DNA of 64,000 nucleotides from Lachnospiraceae bacterium (lineage in GTDB: Bacteria; Bacillota; Clostridia; Lachnospirales; Anaerotignaceae). The notes under the pieces are model-generated. The model ran no database searches. It saw only the letters and a program-made list of their open reading frames with translations, and was not told the DNA's origin. The stretch is taken from positions 38,528 to 102,527 of the forward strand of contig CAJTKM010000011.1 in NCBI GenBank assembly GCA_910576545.1, in the 5' to 3' direction. The position numbers were made by a program, and so were the translations under genes. This document shows positions 23,807-32,337 of this stretch, piece after piece. Every line of letters starts with the position of its first letter. Positions within the stretch are counted from its first letter, which is position 1.

Positions 23807-26461
23807 TTATTTTGCTTCAAACCACGAATTTCCTTCATGTACGTCCACCAGCAACGGCGCAAGAAGGTCTGCCGCCTGCTCCATATTTTCTTTCAGAATG
23901 GCCGCGACAGCCTCTTTTTCCTCTCTGTGCGTTTCAATCAGCAGTTCATCGTGTACCTGTAAAATCAAACGAGAACGGTAACCGCCTTCCTGTAAAGCAT
24001 GGTGTACTTTTATCATCGCAATTTTAATAATATCCGCCGCACTGCCTTGTATCGGCATATTCATTGCTACACGTTCCCCAAACGAGCGCTGGACAAAATT
24101 AGCGCTCTGTAATTCCGGCATTGGACGCCGTCTGTGCCAAAGTGTAGACACATAGCCGCTTTCTGCCGCATCTGCAATGGTTTTGTCCATATAGGTCTTG
24201 ATTTTCGGATATTTTGCGAAATATGCGGAAATATACTGCTCCGCTTCTTTTCGGGTAATCCCCAAATCCTGGCTCAGGCTGAACGAACCAATACCATAAA
24301 CAATGCCGAAATTCACCGCCTTGGCATTACTTCTTTGCAGGGGTGTAACCTCGTCAAACGGCACATGGAACACCTGCGAAGCTGTCAGCCTGTGAATATC
24401 CTGATTCTGCCGGAACGCGTTGATTAGCGTTTCATCGCCGGAAATATGAGCCAGCACCCGCAGTTCAATCTGCGAATAGTCCGCGTCCAGAAAGCAATAT
24501 TCCTCGCTTTCGGGAATAAAGACTTTCCGAAGCTCCCGCCCCAGTTCCAGCCGGACAGGAATATTCTGTAAATTTGGTTCTGTGGAACTGATACGCCCTG
24601 TTGCGGTGATGGTCTGGTTGAAAGTCGAATAAATCTTATGGGTGTCAGTATCCATCACAGCCAGAAGTCCATCGGCATAGGTGCTTTTCAGCTTCGCAAG
24701 CTGCCTGTAATAAAGTATTTTTTCCACAATAGGATGGTCGTGTCGGATTTTTTCCAGTACGTCAGCCGCTGTAGAATAGCCTGTTTTTGTTTTTTTGCCG
24801 CCCCGCAGACCCAGCTTTTCGAAAAGGATAACACCCAATTGCTTCGGGGAATTGAGGTTAAACGGTTCCTCAGAAAGCGCATAAATTTCTTTCGTAATGC
24901 TTTCAATGCTTTCGTCCAGGCGGCTCTGGTATACCCGCAAAGCCTGCTCATCCACCTTAATGCCGACCTGCTCCATATCTGCCAGAACAAAAAGCAGAGG
25001 CATTTCCATGTCGTAAAAAAGGCTGTCCTGCCCGTTTTGTTTCAGCTGTTCTTCCATGACACTTTTCGCGCGGAATGCAACTTCTGCCTGTTTTGCGGCA
25101 AAATCTGCCCGCAGTTGAAGTTCCAGAGTTTTGAAGGCACGTTTTTTTCTGCCTTTTCCCATAACTTCCTCGGCGGAAGGATTGCTTTCATTCAGAAAAG
25201 CCCGGGAAATGTCATCATATTCGTAGGAATTTCCTGTTGCATTCAAAAGATATGCAGCAATTGCCGTATCAAAAACCAATCCCTGCGGCTCACATCCGAT
25301 AGAACGCAAAGGCTTCATATCTCGTTTCATATCATGGCCAATTTTCTGAAATGAGCTGTCCGCAAAAAATGTGCGTGCCGTTTCCAGGAGTTCAGCCAAC
25401 GGAAACATATCGCTGGTTTCCAGCCAAATGCTGCCAATCTGCGGTTGATATATCGCCAGCCCCTGGCATTCCTGTTCATCATATAGCAGGACATATCCCG
25501 TTTCCATCCGTTCCAGTTGTGCAAAAAATGCTTCCGCTTCTGCTTTCTTCGAAATATAGCGGCAGGATGCACTTTCCTTCCGTATTTCCTTTGCTTGTTC
25601 AAAACGGCTGAACATGCTCCTGAATTCCAGCTGTTTTATCAGTTCGTAAGCGGCAGGGTTGAAAGTATCTTTTCGCTCCAGCTTTTCTCTGTCCCACTCC
25701 AGCGGCATATCACGGATAATAGTTGCAAGATATTTGCTGAGCCTTGCCTGCTCTTGATATTCCGTCAAATTTTCTGATGCTTTTTTTGGCTTAATCTCTG
25801 ACGCATGTGCGATTGCCGTTTCCATGTCATGGTACTGCTGTATAATTTTTACAGCTGTTTTTTCGCCAATGCCGGGTACTCCTGGAATGTTGTCAGATGC
25901 ATCACCCATTAATGCCTTTACGTCAATAAACTCCAATGGTGTGACACCATATTTTTCAACAACATCAGCGGCATAATAGTCCTCTGTTTCTGTCCGCCCA
26001 CCCTTTGTTTTCGGTATGCGTACCTTTACTGTTTCGCTTGCAATCTGCAAAAGATCTCTGTCTCCGGATACAATGACAGGGCGAATCCCTTCCCGCTCTG
26101 CCATAGCGGAAAGTGTTCCCAGAATATCATCTGCTTCATAGCCCTCCTGCTCAAAAATCGGAATATTCATAATCCGAAGGACTTCCTTTAATAAGGGCAT
26201 CTGCTCCCGCAGTTCCTCAGGCATTCCTTTGCGCGTCCCTTTGTATTCTGCATACGTCTTGTGGCGGAATGTGGGCGCATGCAGGTCAAATGCCACTGCC
26301 CAGTATTCCGGCTGCTCCTCATCTAAAAGCTTGAAAAGAATATTCAGAAAACCATAAACCCCGTTGGTGTAGCGCCCCTGTGTATCTGTCAGCAGGGGTA
26401 CACCGTAAAATGCGCGGTTTACGATACTGTTCCCATCAATTATCATTATTTTTTCAGCCAT
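23807..26461 (-). CDS. polA: DNA polymerase I
   Basis: This 884-residue repair and Okazaki-fragment polymerase has a 5' nuclease domain at residues 1-290 (IDGNSIVNRAFYG, EGYEADDILGTL, SGDRDLLQ, GDASDNIPGVPGIG). Residues about 300-480 are an exonuclease-fold domain in which the metal-binding DTET-type motif is not visible (the segment reads LLYDEQECQGLAIY), so proofreading is probably absent. The polymerase domain follows, with DADYSQIELRVLAHISGD, the O-helix RSNAKAVNFGIVYG and the catalytic VHDELLIE. GGGAGGTC precedes the ATG. It leads a unit with coaE, a transglycosylase, a binding protein and galT. Confidence 0.96.
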   Translation of the reverse strand: MAEKIMIIDGNSIVNRAFYGVPLLTDTQGRYTNGVYGFLNILFKLLDEEQPEYWAVAFDLHAPTFRHKTYAEYKGTRKGMPEELREQMPLLKEVLRIMNIPIFEQEGYEADDILGTLSAMAEREGIRPVIVSGDRDLLQIASETVKVRIPKTKGGRTETEDYYAADVVEKYGVTPLEFIDVKALMGDASDNIPGVPGIGEKTAVKIIQQYHDMETAIAHASEIKPKKASENLTEYQEQARLSKYLATIIRDMPLEWDREKLERKDTFNPAAYELIKQLEFRSMFSRFEQAKEIRKESASCRYISKKAEAEAFFAQLERMETGYVLLYDEQECQGLAIYQPQIGSIWLETSDMFPLAELLETARTFFADSSFQKIGHDMKRDMKPLRSIGCEPQGLVFDTAIAAYLLNATGNSYEYDDISRAFLNESNPSAEEVMGKGRKKRAFKTLELQLRADFAAKQAEVAFRAKSVMEEQLKQNGQDSLFYDMEMPLLFVLADMEQVGIKVDEQALRVYQSRLDESIESITKEIYALSEEPFNLNSPKQLGVILFEKLGLRGGKKTKTGYSTAADVLEKIRHDHPIVEKILYYRQLAKLKSTYADGLLAVMDTDTHKIYSTFNQTITATGRISSTEPNLQNIPVRLELGRELRKVFIPESEEYCFLDADYSQIELRVLAHISGDETLINAFRQNQDIHRLTASQVFHVPFDEVTPLQRSNAKAVNFGIVYGIGSFSLSQDLGITRKEAEQYISAYFAKYPKIKTYMDKTIADAAESGYVSTLWHRRRPMPELQSANFVQRSFGERVAMNMPIQGSAADIIKIAMIKVHHALQEGGYRSRLILQVHDELLIETHREEKEAVAAILKENMEQAADLLAPLLVDVHEGNSWFEAK

Positions 26462-26530
26462 AAAAGACCTCCCAAATAGCCTGTATTGTTAAAATCAGGC
26501 AGCTATGAGCTGCCTTGTGTGTCAAATTTT

Positions 26531-26618
26531 CTCATGCAAACATGAAACGCTTTCCGTCTAATATTTCACTTCCGGCAATCATAAATAAGTCTTTCGCTTC
26601 ACACAGCTTGCAGCAAAA
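26531..26618. repeat. Degenerate partial copy of the structured repeat
   Basis: A weak tandem relative of the following 121-nt unit. It keeps an apical TCATGCAAACATGA hairpin and ends CGCTTCACACAGCTTGCAGC, close to the end of the next copy (CGCTTCGCACAGCTTGTAGC). The central conserved block is missing. A separate hairpin (AGGCAGCT...AGCTGCCT, about 26498-26515) lies between it and polA. Confidence 0.5.
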
Positions 26619-26630
26619 CGCCATACTCCC

Positions 26631-26751
26631 GCTGTGCAAATTCGTAAATTCTGCGAATTTACTCATTTGGGCTGTCGCCCTATGAAGCTGAAAACAAAAA
26701 AACTTTTTCTTATGCAAGCATAAAAAACTTTTTGTTTCCGCTTCGCACAGC
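26631..26751. repeat. 121-nt structured repeat, copy upstream of polA
   Basis: A closing stem GCTGTGC/GCACAGC (26631-26637 with 26745-26751) encloses three hairpins: GTAAATTC-TGC-GAATTTAC (26644-26662), GGGC-TGTC-GCCC (26669-26680) and a long arm from GAAGC (26684) to GCTTC (26744), capped by TTATGC-AA-GCATAA. The second intact copy (58931-59051) has the same length and geometry, and several stems have changed on both sides. It lies 170-290 bases upstream of polA. A minus-strand reading frame through it exists but has no ribosome site; I treat the unit as a structural element of unknown function. Confidence 0.75.
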
Positions 26752-26885
26752 TTGTAGCTGTAAAACATTATACACCAAAAAGCAGAAAAAACATATCCTT
26801 CCTGCCAAAAAATTTCCAGACAACATACTTTTTAACGCCTCTCAGCATATAGTGAAAACATATCAGTTTCCTTGGGAGGTCAAAC

Positions 26886-27884
26886 ATGAAAAAAGTAATT
26901 TGTACCGCCACAGCGGGGATTCTTGCGCTTAGTCTGTGTGCAGGCTGTACAACAGATTCCGCAGAGGACGGGTTAACGCCTGTCCGTCTGAACGAAGTCG
27001 TACATTCTGTTTTTTACGCACCACAATATGTTGCGCTGGAGAAAGGCTTTTTTGCGGAAGAAGGTTTGGAGGTTTCGGTTGCTGTTGGCAACGGCGCGGA
27101 TAAATCCATGACTGCCCTGCTCTCCAATGCGGCGGACGTTGCGCTGCTTGGAACAGAAGCGGGTCTTTACGTCTATAATGAAGGAAAAGAGGATTATCCG
27201 AAAGCATTTTTACAACTGACCCAACGGGCAGGAAATTTTCTTGTTTCGCGGGAAGATGAGCCAGATTTTGAATGGGAGGATTTGGAAGGAAAATCTGTAA
27301 TCGGCGGCAGACTTGGTGGTATGCCGGAACTCGTTCTGGAATATGTGCTGAAGGAAAATGACTTAAAAATCGGAGAGGACGTAGAAATTATCAATAATAT
27401 TGATTTTTCTTCAACAGCGGGGGCATTTACTGGTGATGTCGGCGATTATACCGTTGAATTTGAACCGGTTGCCACAACGCTGGAACAAAGCGGCAGCGGC
27501 TATATCGTTGCGTCTTTAGGTGAAGCCAGCGGCTATGTTCCTTACACCGTTTACATGGCGCGTGACGATTTCATGCAAGAAAACCCAGATGTCATCGAAG
27601 CGTTTACGCGTGCCATTTACAAAGGGCAGCTTTGGGTAAAAGAGCATACCTCAGCAGAAATCGCCGAAGCCATCCTGCCGCAGTTCCCGGATTCCGACCT
27701 GGAAACACTGACGACCATTATTGAGCGTTACAAAGCGCAGGATACATGGAAGGAAGACCCTGTATTTTCAGAGGAAGGCTTTGAGCTGATTCAGGATATC
27801 ATGCAGGCGGGCGGCGAACTGGATACCCGCGTACCATATGACGACCTGATTCGTACTGATTTTGCAGAAAAAGCCATGCAGTAA
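26886..27884 (+). CDS. ABC substrate-binding lipoprotein, NMT1/ThiY/SsuA type
   Basis: This 332-residue lipoprotein has a signal peptide and lipobox LCAGC at residue about 21. It has the NMT1/THI5-like fold used for thiamine precursors, sulfonates or taurine: LNEVVHSVFYAPQYVALEKGFF split by short variations, VAVGNGADKSMTALLSN and a D-rich second lobe. GGGAGG precedes the ATG at 26886. The matching ATPase and permease lie about 1 kb downstream at 28875-30429 on the same strand, separated by a minus-strand isochorismatase gene and a terminator. The ligand is not determined. Confidence 0.87.
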   Translation: MKKVICTATAGILALSLCAGCTTDSAEDGLTPVRLNEVVHSVFYAPQYVALEKGFFAEEGLEVSVAVGNGADKSMTALLSNAADVALLGTEAGLYVYNEGKEDYPKAFLQLTQRAGNFLVSREDEPDFEWEDLEGKSVIGGRLGGMPELVLEYVLKENDLKIGEDVEIINNIDFSSTAGAFTGDVGDYTVEFEPVATTLEQSGSGYIVASLGEASGYVPYTVYMARDDFMQENPDVIEAFTRAIYKGQLWVKEHTSAEIAEAILPQFPDSDLETLTTIIERYKAQDTWKEDPVFSEEGFELIQDIMQAGGELDTRVPYDDLIRTDFAEKAMQ

Positions 27885-27900
27885 TCCCTTTTGATGAAAG

Positions 27901-27928
27901 GCCCGATTCGCGGGAATCGGGCTTTTCA
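27901..27928 (+). terminator. Terminator after the NMT1-type binding protein
   Basis: GCCCGATTC (27901-27909) pairs with GAATCGGGC (27914-27922) in a 9-bp stem with a four-base loop, followed by TTTT. It implies that the binding-protein message can end separately from the downstream ATPase-permease genes. Confidence 0.85.
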
Positions 27929-28079
27929 TTTATGTTCTTTTTCTGCTGTCAGCACTGCCGACCATGAAGACATTTTCATGCCATTCTGAAAAGAAATGCC
28001 AGCATTTTCATCTTGATATGTCCCTGCCGCATTCCATCTCAGGGAATCGAAAAAACATGTATGTTATAATATTCTCTCC

Positions 28080-28727
28080 TTATTCCGGCGCAGTTCCATC
28101 CTCCTGCACCCTTCTCTGTATCTCTCCAGCAAAATCCTCTGCCGCATATCCATCCGTGCAAAATGTGTCCGTGTCAGTCAGCGCAGCTCCGGCGCGTGCC
28201 ATATCTTCCACATTGACACGCTGAATTTCTTCTGTATTGGAAGAACAGCAGTCCTCAATAACTACAATATTATAATCTAAAGAAAGTCCGTCATAGCAGG
28301 TCGTTCGGATACAATTCGGCGTTGTTGTCCCAATCAGGAAAACTGTTTTTACACCCAGGCGCCGCAGCACCAAATCCAATTCCGTCTGAAAAAAAGCTGA
28401 AAAACGAGGCTTTATGATTGTATAATCTTCCGGTGTCGGCAAAAATTCCTCCGGTACCTCAATGGAAAGCGGCCCTGTACTGCCAGGCGCAAGATATCTC
28501 CCGCCTTTTGCCCAGCTTTCATACCGCGTAAACTCTACATCGCTGCCATTTTTGCGATAAACACGGTTGACAAAAAACACAGGGATCTTCCGTTCCCTGG
28601 CCTTTCGGATTACCCTGCCGCATGCCGGCACAGTCGCCGCCGCCTGTTTGATGCACAGGGGAGAACGTTCGTCAATAAAAGCGTTTTCCATATCAATCAC
28701 AACCAAAGCTGTTTTTTTCCAGTCCAT
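28080..28727 (-). CDS. Isochorismatase-family cysteine hydrolase
   Basis: A 215-residue hydrolase with the family triad: Asp in LVVIDMENAFID, Lys in IIKPRFSAFF and Cys in GTTTPNCIRTTCYDG. Relatives cleave nicotinamide, ureidoacrylate, N-carbamoyl amines or isochorismate. I chose the ATG at 28727, which sits seven bases after GGAAGGGG; an ATG two codons earlier is too close to that site. It is convergent with the binding-protein gene and divergent from the ATPase gene, so it sits inside the transporter locus and may process the imported compound. The substrate is unknown. Confidence 0.85.
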   Translation of the reverse strand: MDWKKTALVVIDMENAFIDERSPLCIKQAAATVPACGRVIRKARERKIPVFFVNRVYRKNGSDVEFTRYESWAKGGRYLAPGSTGPLSIEVPEEFLPTPEDYTIIKPRFSAFFQTELDLVLRRLGVKTVFLIGTTTPNCIRTTCYDGLSLDYNIVVIEDCCSSNTEEIQRVNVEDMARAGAALTDTDTFCTDGYAAEDFAGEIQRRVQEDGTAPE

Positions 28728-28874
28728 TTCCATTCCCCTTCCGTTTCCATTTATAAAGTACAAAAATCATAACATAAATTCTTATTTTTGGCTACTGTTT
28801 CTTTGTGCCGGAAAAGCACCTTTTGTCCTTGCGGAAATATAATGAGAATATAAACCGTCAAGGAGGTCGTTCCC

Positions 28875-29621
28875 ATGCGCCCTATCGTTTCACTAGATAA
28901 TGTCAGCCTGCGTTATCACAGCGTCAGCGGCGAAACTCCTGCTGTTTCACATTTGAATCTTGAGGTACTTCCCGGCGAATTTATCTGCATCGTCGGTCCC
29001 AGCGGCTGTGGGAAATCTTCCATTCTTTCCATGCTGGCAGGGCTTCTCTCCCCCTCCGAAGGAAGTATCCGGATTGATGGCGAAATCGGCTACATGCTGC
29101 AAAAGGATTACCTGCTGGAATGGAGGAGCATCCGCAGCAACGCCCTTTTGGGATTGGAAATACAAAAAAAACTGACAAAAGAAAACATTGAATACGTTGA
29201 TACCCTGCTGGAGCAGTACGGTTTAGGCGATTTCAAAGAGCATTACCCTTACCAGCTTTCCGGTGGCATGCGTCAGAGGGTCGCACTGATTCGTACGCTG
29301 GCTGTGCGTCCGGATATCCTTCTGCTGGATGAGCCGTTTTCCGCGCTGGATTATCAGACGCGCCTTTCCGTTTCCGATGAAATCGGCTCCATCATCCGAA
29401 AGGAAGGCAAGACTGCCATATTGGTCAGCCATGATATTTCGGAGGCAATCAGCCTTTCCGACAGAGTTGTTGTGCTTTCGGGCCGTCCGGCAAGGCTGAA
29501 AAAAATATACCCGATACAGCTTACCATTGAGGAATACAGCCCGATGAAAGCGCGGGAGGCTCCCGAATTTCGGGAATATTTCAATGCAATCTGGAAGGAG
29601 TTGGACGTCCATGTTTCGTAA
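28875..29621 (+). CDS. ABC transporter ATP-binding protein, SsuB/TauB type
   Basis: A 248-residue ATPase with Walker A GPSGCGKSS, Q-loop in YMLQKDYLLEWRS, signature LSGGMRQRVALIRTLA, Walker B LLLDEPFSALD and switch His in LVSHDISEA. The sequence matches the nitrate/sulfonate/thiamine-precursor class. AGGAGGTCG precedes the ATG. The permease start lies within the end of this gene (11-base overlap). Together with the lipoprotein at 26886 it forms a complete importer. Confidence 0.93.
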   Translation: MRPIVSLDNVSLRYHSVSGETPAVSHLNLEVLPGEFICIVGPSGCGKSSILSMLAGLLSPSEGSIRIDGEIGYMLQKDYLLEWRSIRSNALLGLEIQKKLTKENIEYVDTLLEQYGLGDFKEHYPYQLSGGMRQRVALIRTLAVRPDILLLDEPFSALDYQTRLSVSDEIGSIIRKEGKTAILVSHDISEAISLSDRVVVLSGRPARLKKIYPIQLTIEEYSPMKAREAPEFREYFNAIWKELDVHVS

Positions 29622-30429
29622 AAAAACACAACAGGTTATTTCACGGGAGCAGGCGGCATTCCTTTCCCGTATACAAAGGCGGAAAGCACTCGTCCTGACG
29701 ATTCAATGGACGCTTCTTTTTGCGTTTTTCCTTTTATGGGAAACAGCCGCGCGTTATGGCTGGATAGATCCTTTCATATTCAGCCAGCCCAGCCGCATGT
29801 TTGCCGCCGGTATCCAAATGGCACAGGACGGCTCGCTTTGGACACATATCGGCACAACGCTCTGGGAAACTGTCGCAGGCTTCGTGCTGGGGACAATTTT
29901 AGGCACATTGACCGCTGTACTTCTTTGGTGGAACCGTTTTGTTTCCGATGTAGCGGAGCCGTATCTGGTGGTGCTGAATTCCCTCCCTAAAACCGCGCTT
30001 GCCCCTATTATTATTGTCTGGATTGGCAATAACCAGACCTCCATTATCGTTGTTGCCCTGCTGACCTCCGTTGTTGTAACGATTATGTCTGTGCTGAATG
30101 GTTTTTTGCAGGTTGACCACGAAAAAATAAAGCTGATACAGATTTTCGGCGGCACAAAACTGCAGGTACTGGCAAAAGTGGTTTTTCCGGCAAATATCCC
30201 CTGTATATTGAACGCACTGAAAATCAATGTCGGGCTTTCCTTCGTTGGCGTTATCGTCGGGGAGTTCCTTGTCGCACAGTCTGGTCTGGGTTTCCTGATT
30301 GTTTACGGCGGGCAGATTTTCAAGCTGGACTGGGTTATGCTCAGTGTGATTGTTCTGGCTGTGCTTGCGGCAGCAATGTATGAGGGTATTTCCCTTTTGG
30401 AAAAAAAGTTCATGAAATGGCAGGAATGA
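29611..30429 (+). CDS. ABC transporter permease, SsuC/TauC type
   Basis: A 272-residue BPD-type permease with six predicted membrane helices and the coupling (EAA) loop around IQIFGGTKLQVLAKVVFPANIP. It closes with GLGFLIVYGGQIFKLDWV, common in SsuC-like permeases. I chose the ATG at 29611 because CTGGAAGGAG lies at the right distance; the frame opens slightly earlier without such a site. It overlaps the ATPase gene by 11 bases and is followed by a 10-bp-stem terminator. Confidence 0.92.
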   Translation: MFRKKTQQVISREQAAFLSRIQRRKALVLTIQWTLLFAFFLLWETAARYGWIDPFIFSQPSRMFAAGIQMAQDGSLWTHIGTTLWETVAGFVLGTILGTLTAVLLWWNRFVSDVAEPYLVVLNSLPKTALAPIIIVWIGNNQTSIIVVALLTSVVVTIMSVLNGFLQVDHEKIKLIQIFGGTKLQVLAKVVFPANIPCILNALKINVGLSFVGVIVGEFLVAQSGLGFLIVYGGQIFKLDWVMLSVIVLAVLAAAMYEGISLLEKKFMKWQE

Positions 30430-30435
30430 TATGGT

Positions 30436-30475
30436 AAAAGGCAAGACAGACCATTTCGGTTTGCCTTGCCTTTTT
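30436..30475. terminator. Bidirectional terminator
   Basis: AAAAGGCAAG (30436-30445) pairs perfectly with CTTGCCTTTT (30465-30474). T runs on both sides fit termination of the permease gene on the plus strand and of the converging DUF6985-like gene on the minus strand. Confidence 0.85.
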
Positions 30476-30501
30476 ACGGTTGATGCTTGCGGAAAACAAA
30501 G

Positions 30502-30984
30502 TCAAAATGCAATATCCTTATAGCCGATTTCCGTAATTTTCTCATCTATGCCGCAAACACCAATTCCGTTATCATCAAGGTCTATGCCGCCCCACCCCTT
30601 TGAAAAGAGTAAATATATACGTCTGCCTTCGTCCATCAGGAAATCCTCCGCAACAACGATTGTTTCCAAAGCAACTGTCTTCAGGAGTGATTCTTCCGTT
30701 TCAATCTCCGGCCAGAATTCTTCTTTCACCTTTTCATTATCCGGACCATGGGAAAAACGTTCTTTTTCATTATAGTATCTGATTAGTGCTTCGATTAGCT
30801 CCGTCTGGAACAGTGTCCATTTTTCCATAAAACACGAAAATGCCTCGTTCTGCTTTTCGGTAATTTCTTCACCCCGCACAAATACATCAACTGCAATTGC
30901 TTTTCCTCCAAAGTCAAGCGTCTGTTTTCCCCGTCAGATGCAGCCATCTTCGGCCAGCCAATCGCGCAATGCCCTATCCGCCAT
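30502..30984 (-). pseudogene. DUF6985-like gene with an in-frame TGA near the 5' end
   Basis: A clear ribosome site (AGGAGGTTCCTTTT) precedes the ATG at 30984. The frame reads MADRALRDWLAEDGCI, then TGA (30934-30936), and then continues without further stops to 30502, including DFGGKAIAVDVFVRGEEITEKQ and a negatively charged body ending EIGYKDIAF. That body resembles DUF6985-type proteins, whose function is unknown. Without the TGA the product would be about 160 residues. Alternatives are restart at GTG 30879 or at an ATT codon after an internal GGAGGAAAA, giving a shorter working protein, or a sequencing error. Confidence 0.65.
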
Positions 30985-31090
30985 AAAAGGAACCTCCTGA
31001 AATTTTCTGTTTGTTCATAATACTGCGATACCCGCCGAAAAGCAATTCTTCCTTCCAGCAGGTATCTGTTTTTATAAAAATTTCCCTATT

Positions 31091-32272
31091 TTACGACATC
31101 TCCTGAAGCACCCAAAGCGCGTAATCCACATATGTGTTGCAGGAAAGCAGCATTGCCTCCTCGTCAATATCAAACAGCCCATGGTGGTGCGCCACCATAG
31201 TATTGGGATTTTCCGGATTCCCCGTCCCCACAAAGGCATACATCCCTTTCGTTACCGCCAGAAAATCCGCGAAATCATCCGCACCCAGTGCCTTTTCAAA
31301 ATCCGGCACAATCTTCTCCTTTGGCCAGAAACGTTCCACGACCTGCGTTACTTCCTCCACAGCTTGCCCATCATTGATAAGCGGGGCTGCATAATCCCGA
31401 AATTCCACCTCGGCTGTGCCGCCGTACATCTCCGCTGTATGCTCCGCAATCTGCCGTATGCGTTCATTTGTAAAATTGCGCACCTCTGGCAGGAAACAGC
31501 GCGTTGTCCCTTCCAGTTCGGCATCTTCCGCGATAATGTTGTACTGCGTTCCCGCCCGCAGCACCCCAACGCCAACAACGACCGTTTCCAGCGGGTTGGT
31601 ATTCCTTGCGACAATGGACTGCAATGCAACAAGAACCTGTGCGGCGATATAAGCCGCATCAACGCCCAGATGCGGCATCGATACATGCGCGCCCCTGCCC
31701 TTTATTTTGATTTTGAAATAATCGCAGCTTGCGTTTTGCGGGCCTTTTGTCAAGGCAATTTTCCCGCTGGCCAATCCACTGGCAACATGCGCGCCGAACA
31801 CACGTGCCGCTCCATCCAACAGGTTTTCCTGTACAAACAATCGCCCGCCCTGACCGATTTCTTCCGCCTGCTGGAAAAACAGCCGAACCTGACCGGAAAA
31901 TTCATTTTCCTTCTGTTTCAATACTTTTGCCGTGCCAAGCAGCGTAGCCGTATGTGCGTCATGCCCGCAGGCATGGCATACGCCGCTGTTCTGCGAACAA
32001 TACGGCACGTCCTTCAAATCGTCCATTGCCAGCGCGTCAATATCCGCCCGCAGTACGATAATTTTTCCATCGCCCGCTTTTTTGCCATCTATCCAGCCGT
32101 AAACGCCTGTTTCACCTACGCGCCTGTGCGGAATGCCCATGCTGTCCAATTCCCGTTCAATTGTTTTGCAGGTTTCAAATTCTTTCAGGCTGACCTCAGG
32201 GTGCGCATGAAACTGCCGCCGCATATTCACCAAATACTCTTTTTCTGCCAGAATATATTCTTTGATTGCCAT
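31091..32272 (-). CDS. M20 family amidohydrolase (N-acyl-amino acid / hippurate hydrolase type)
   Basis: A 393-residue zinc amidohydrolase. The metal-site motifs are visible: HAHPE, VLRADIDAL, CHACGHDAHTA, FQQAEEIGQGG and a late H in MVAHHHGLFDIDE. The dimerisation insert runs around KGRGAHVSMPHLGVDA. Family members deacylate N-acetyl amino acids. It is the last gene of the Met T-box operon, 65 bp after metQ, so release of methionine or cysteine from N-acyl derivatives is a reasonable guess. Confidence 0.9.
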   Translation of the reverse strand: MAIKEYILAEKEYLVNMRRQFHAHPEVSLKEFETCKTIERELDSMGIPHRRVGETGVYGWIDGKKAGDGKIIVLRADIDALAMDDLKDVPYCSQNSGVCHACGHDAHTATLLGTAKVLKQKENEFSGQVRLFFQQAEEIGQGGRLFVQENLLDGAARVFGAHVASGLASGKIALTKGPQNASCDYFKIKIKGRGAHVSMPHLGVDAAYIAAQVLVALQSIVARNTNPLETVVVGVGVLRAGTQYNIIAEDAELEGTTRCFLPEVRNFTNERIRQIAEHTAEMYGGTAEVEFRDYAAPLINDGQAVEEVTQVVERFWPKEKIVPDFEKALGADDFADFLAVTKGMYAFVGTGNPENPNTMVAHHHGLFDIDEEAMLLSCNTYVDYALWVLQEMS

Positions 32273-32337
32273 AGCCCACCATCCTTTTCAGAAAAGGCTG
32301 CGCCCATCAGCACAGCCCACTCCGTTTTTCTTTGTAA

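Noticed and set aside
26532..26768. A minus-strand 78-codon frame through the structured repeat (contains LHRATAQMSKFAEF)
   Set aside because: It shares LHRA-AQMSK with a frame at 58852-59079, which at first looks like a small protein family. But both frames fall on the conserved nucleotide core of the repeat, neither has a ribosome site, and the stems change in ways that preserve pairing rather than protein. I keep the peptide as a minor alternative only.
30934..30936. TGA as a selenocysteine codon
   Set aside because: No Sec-protein family match and no clear SECIS-like hairpin was seen directly after the codon. A second gene in the window is interrupted by TAA instead, so decay is simpler.
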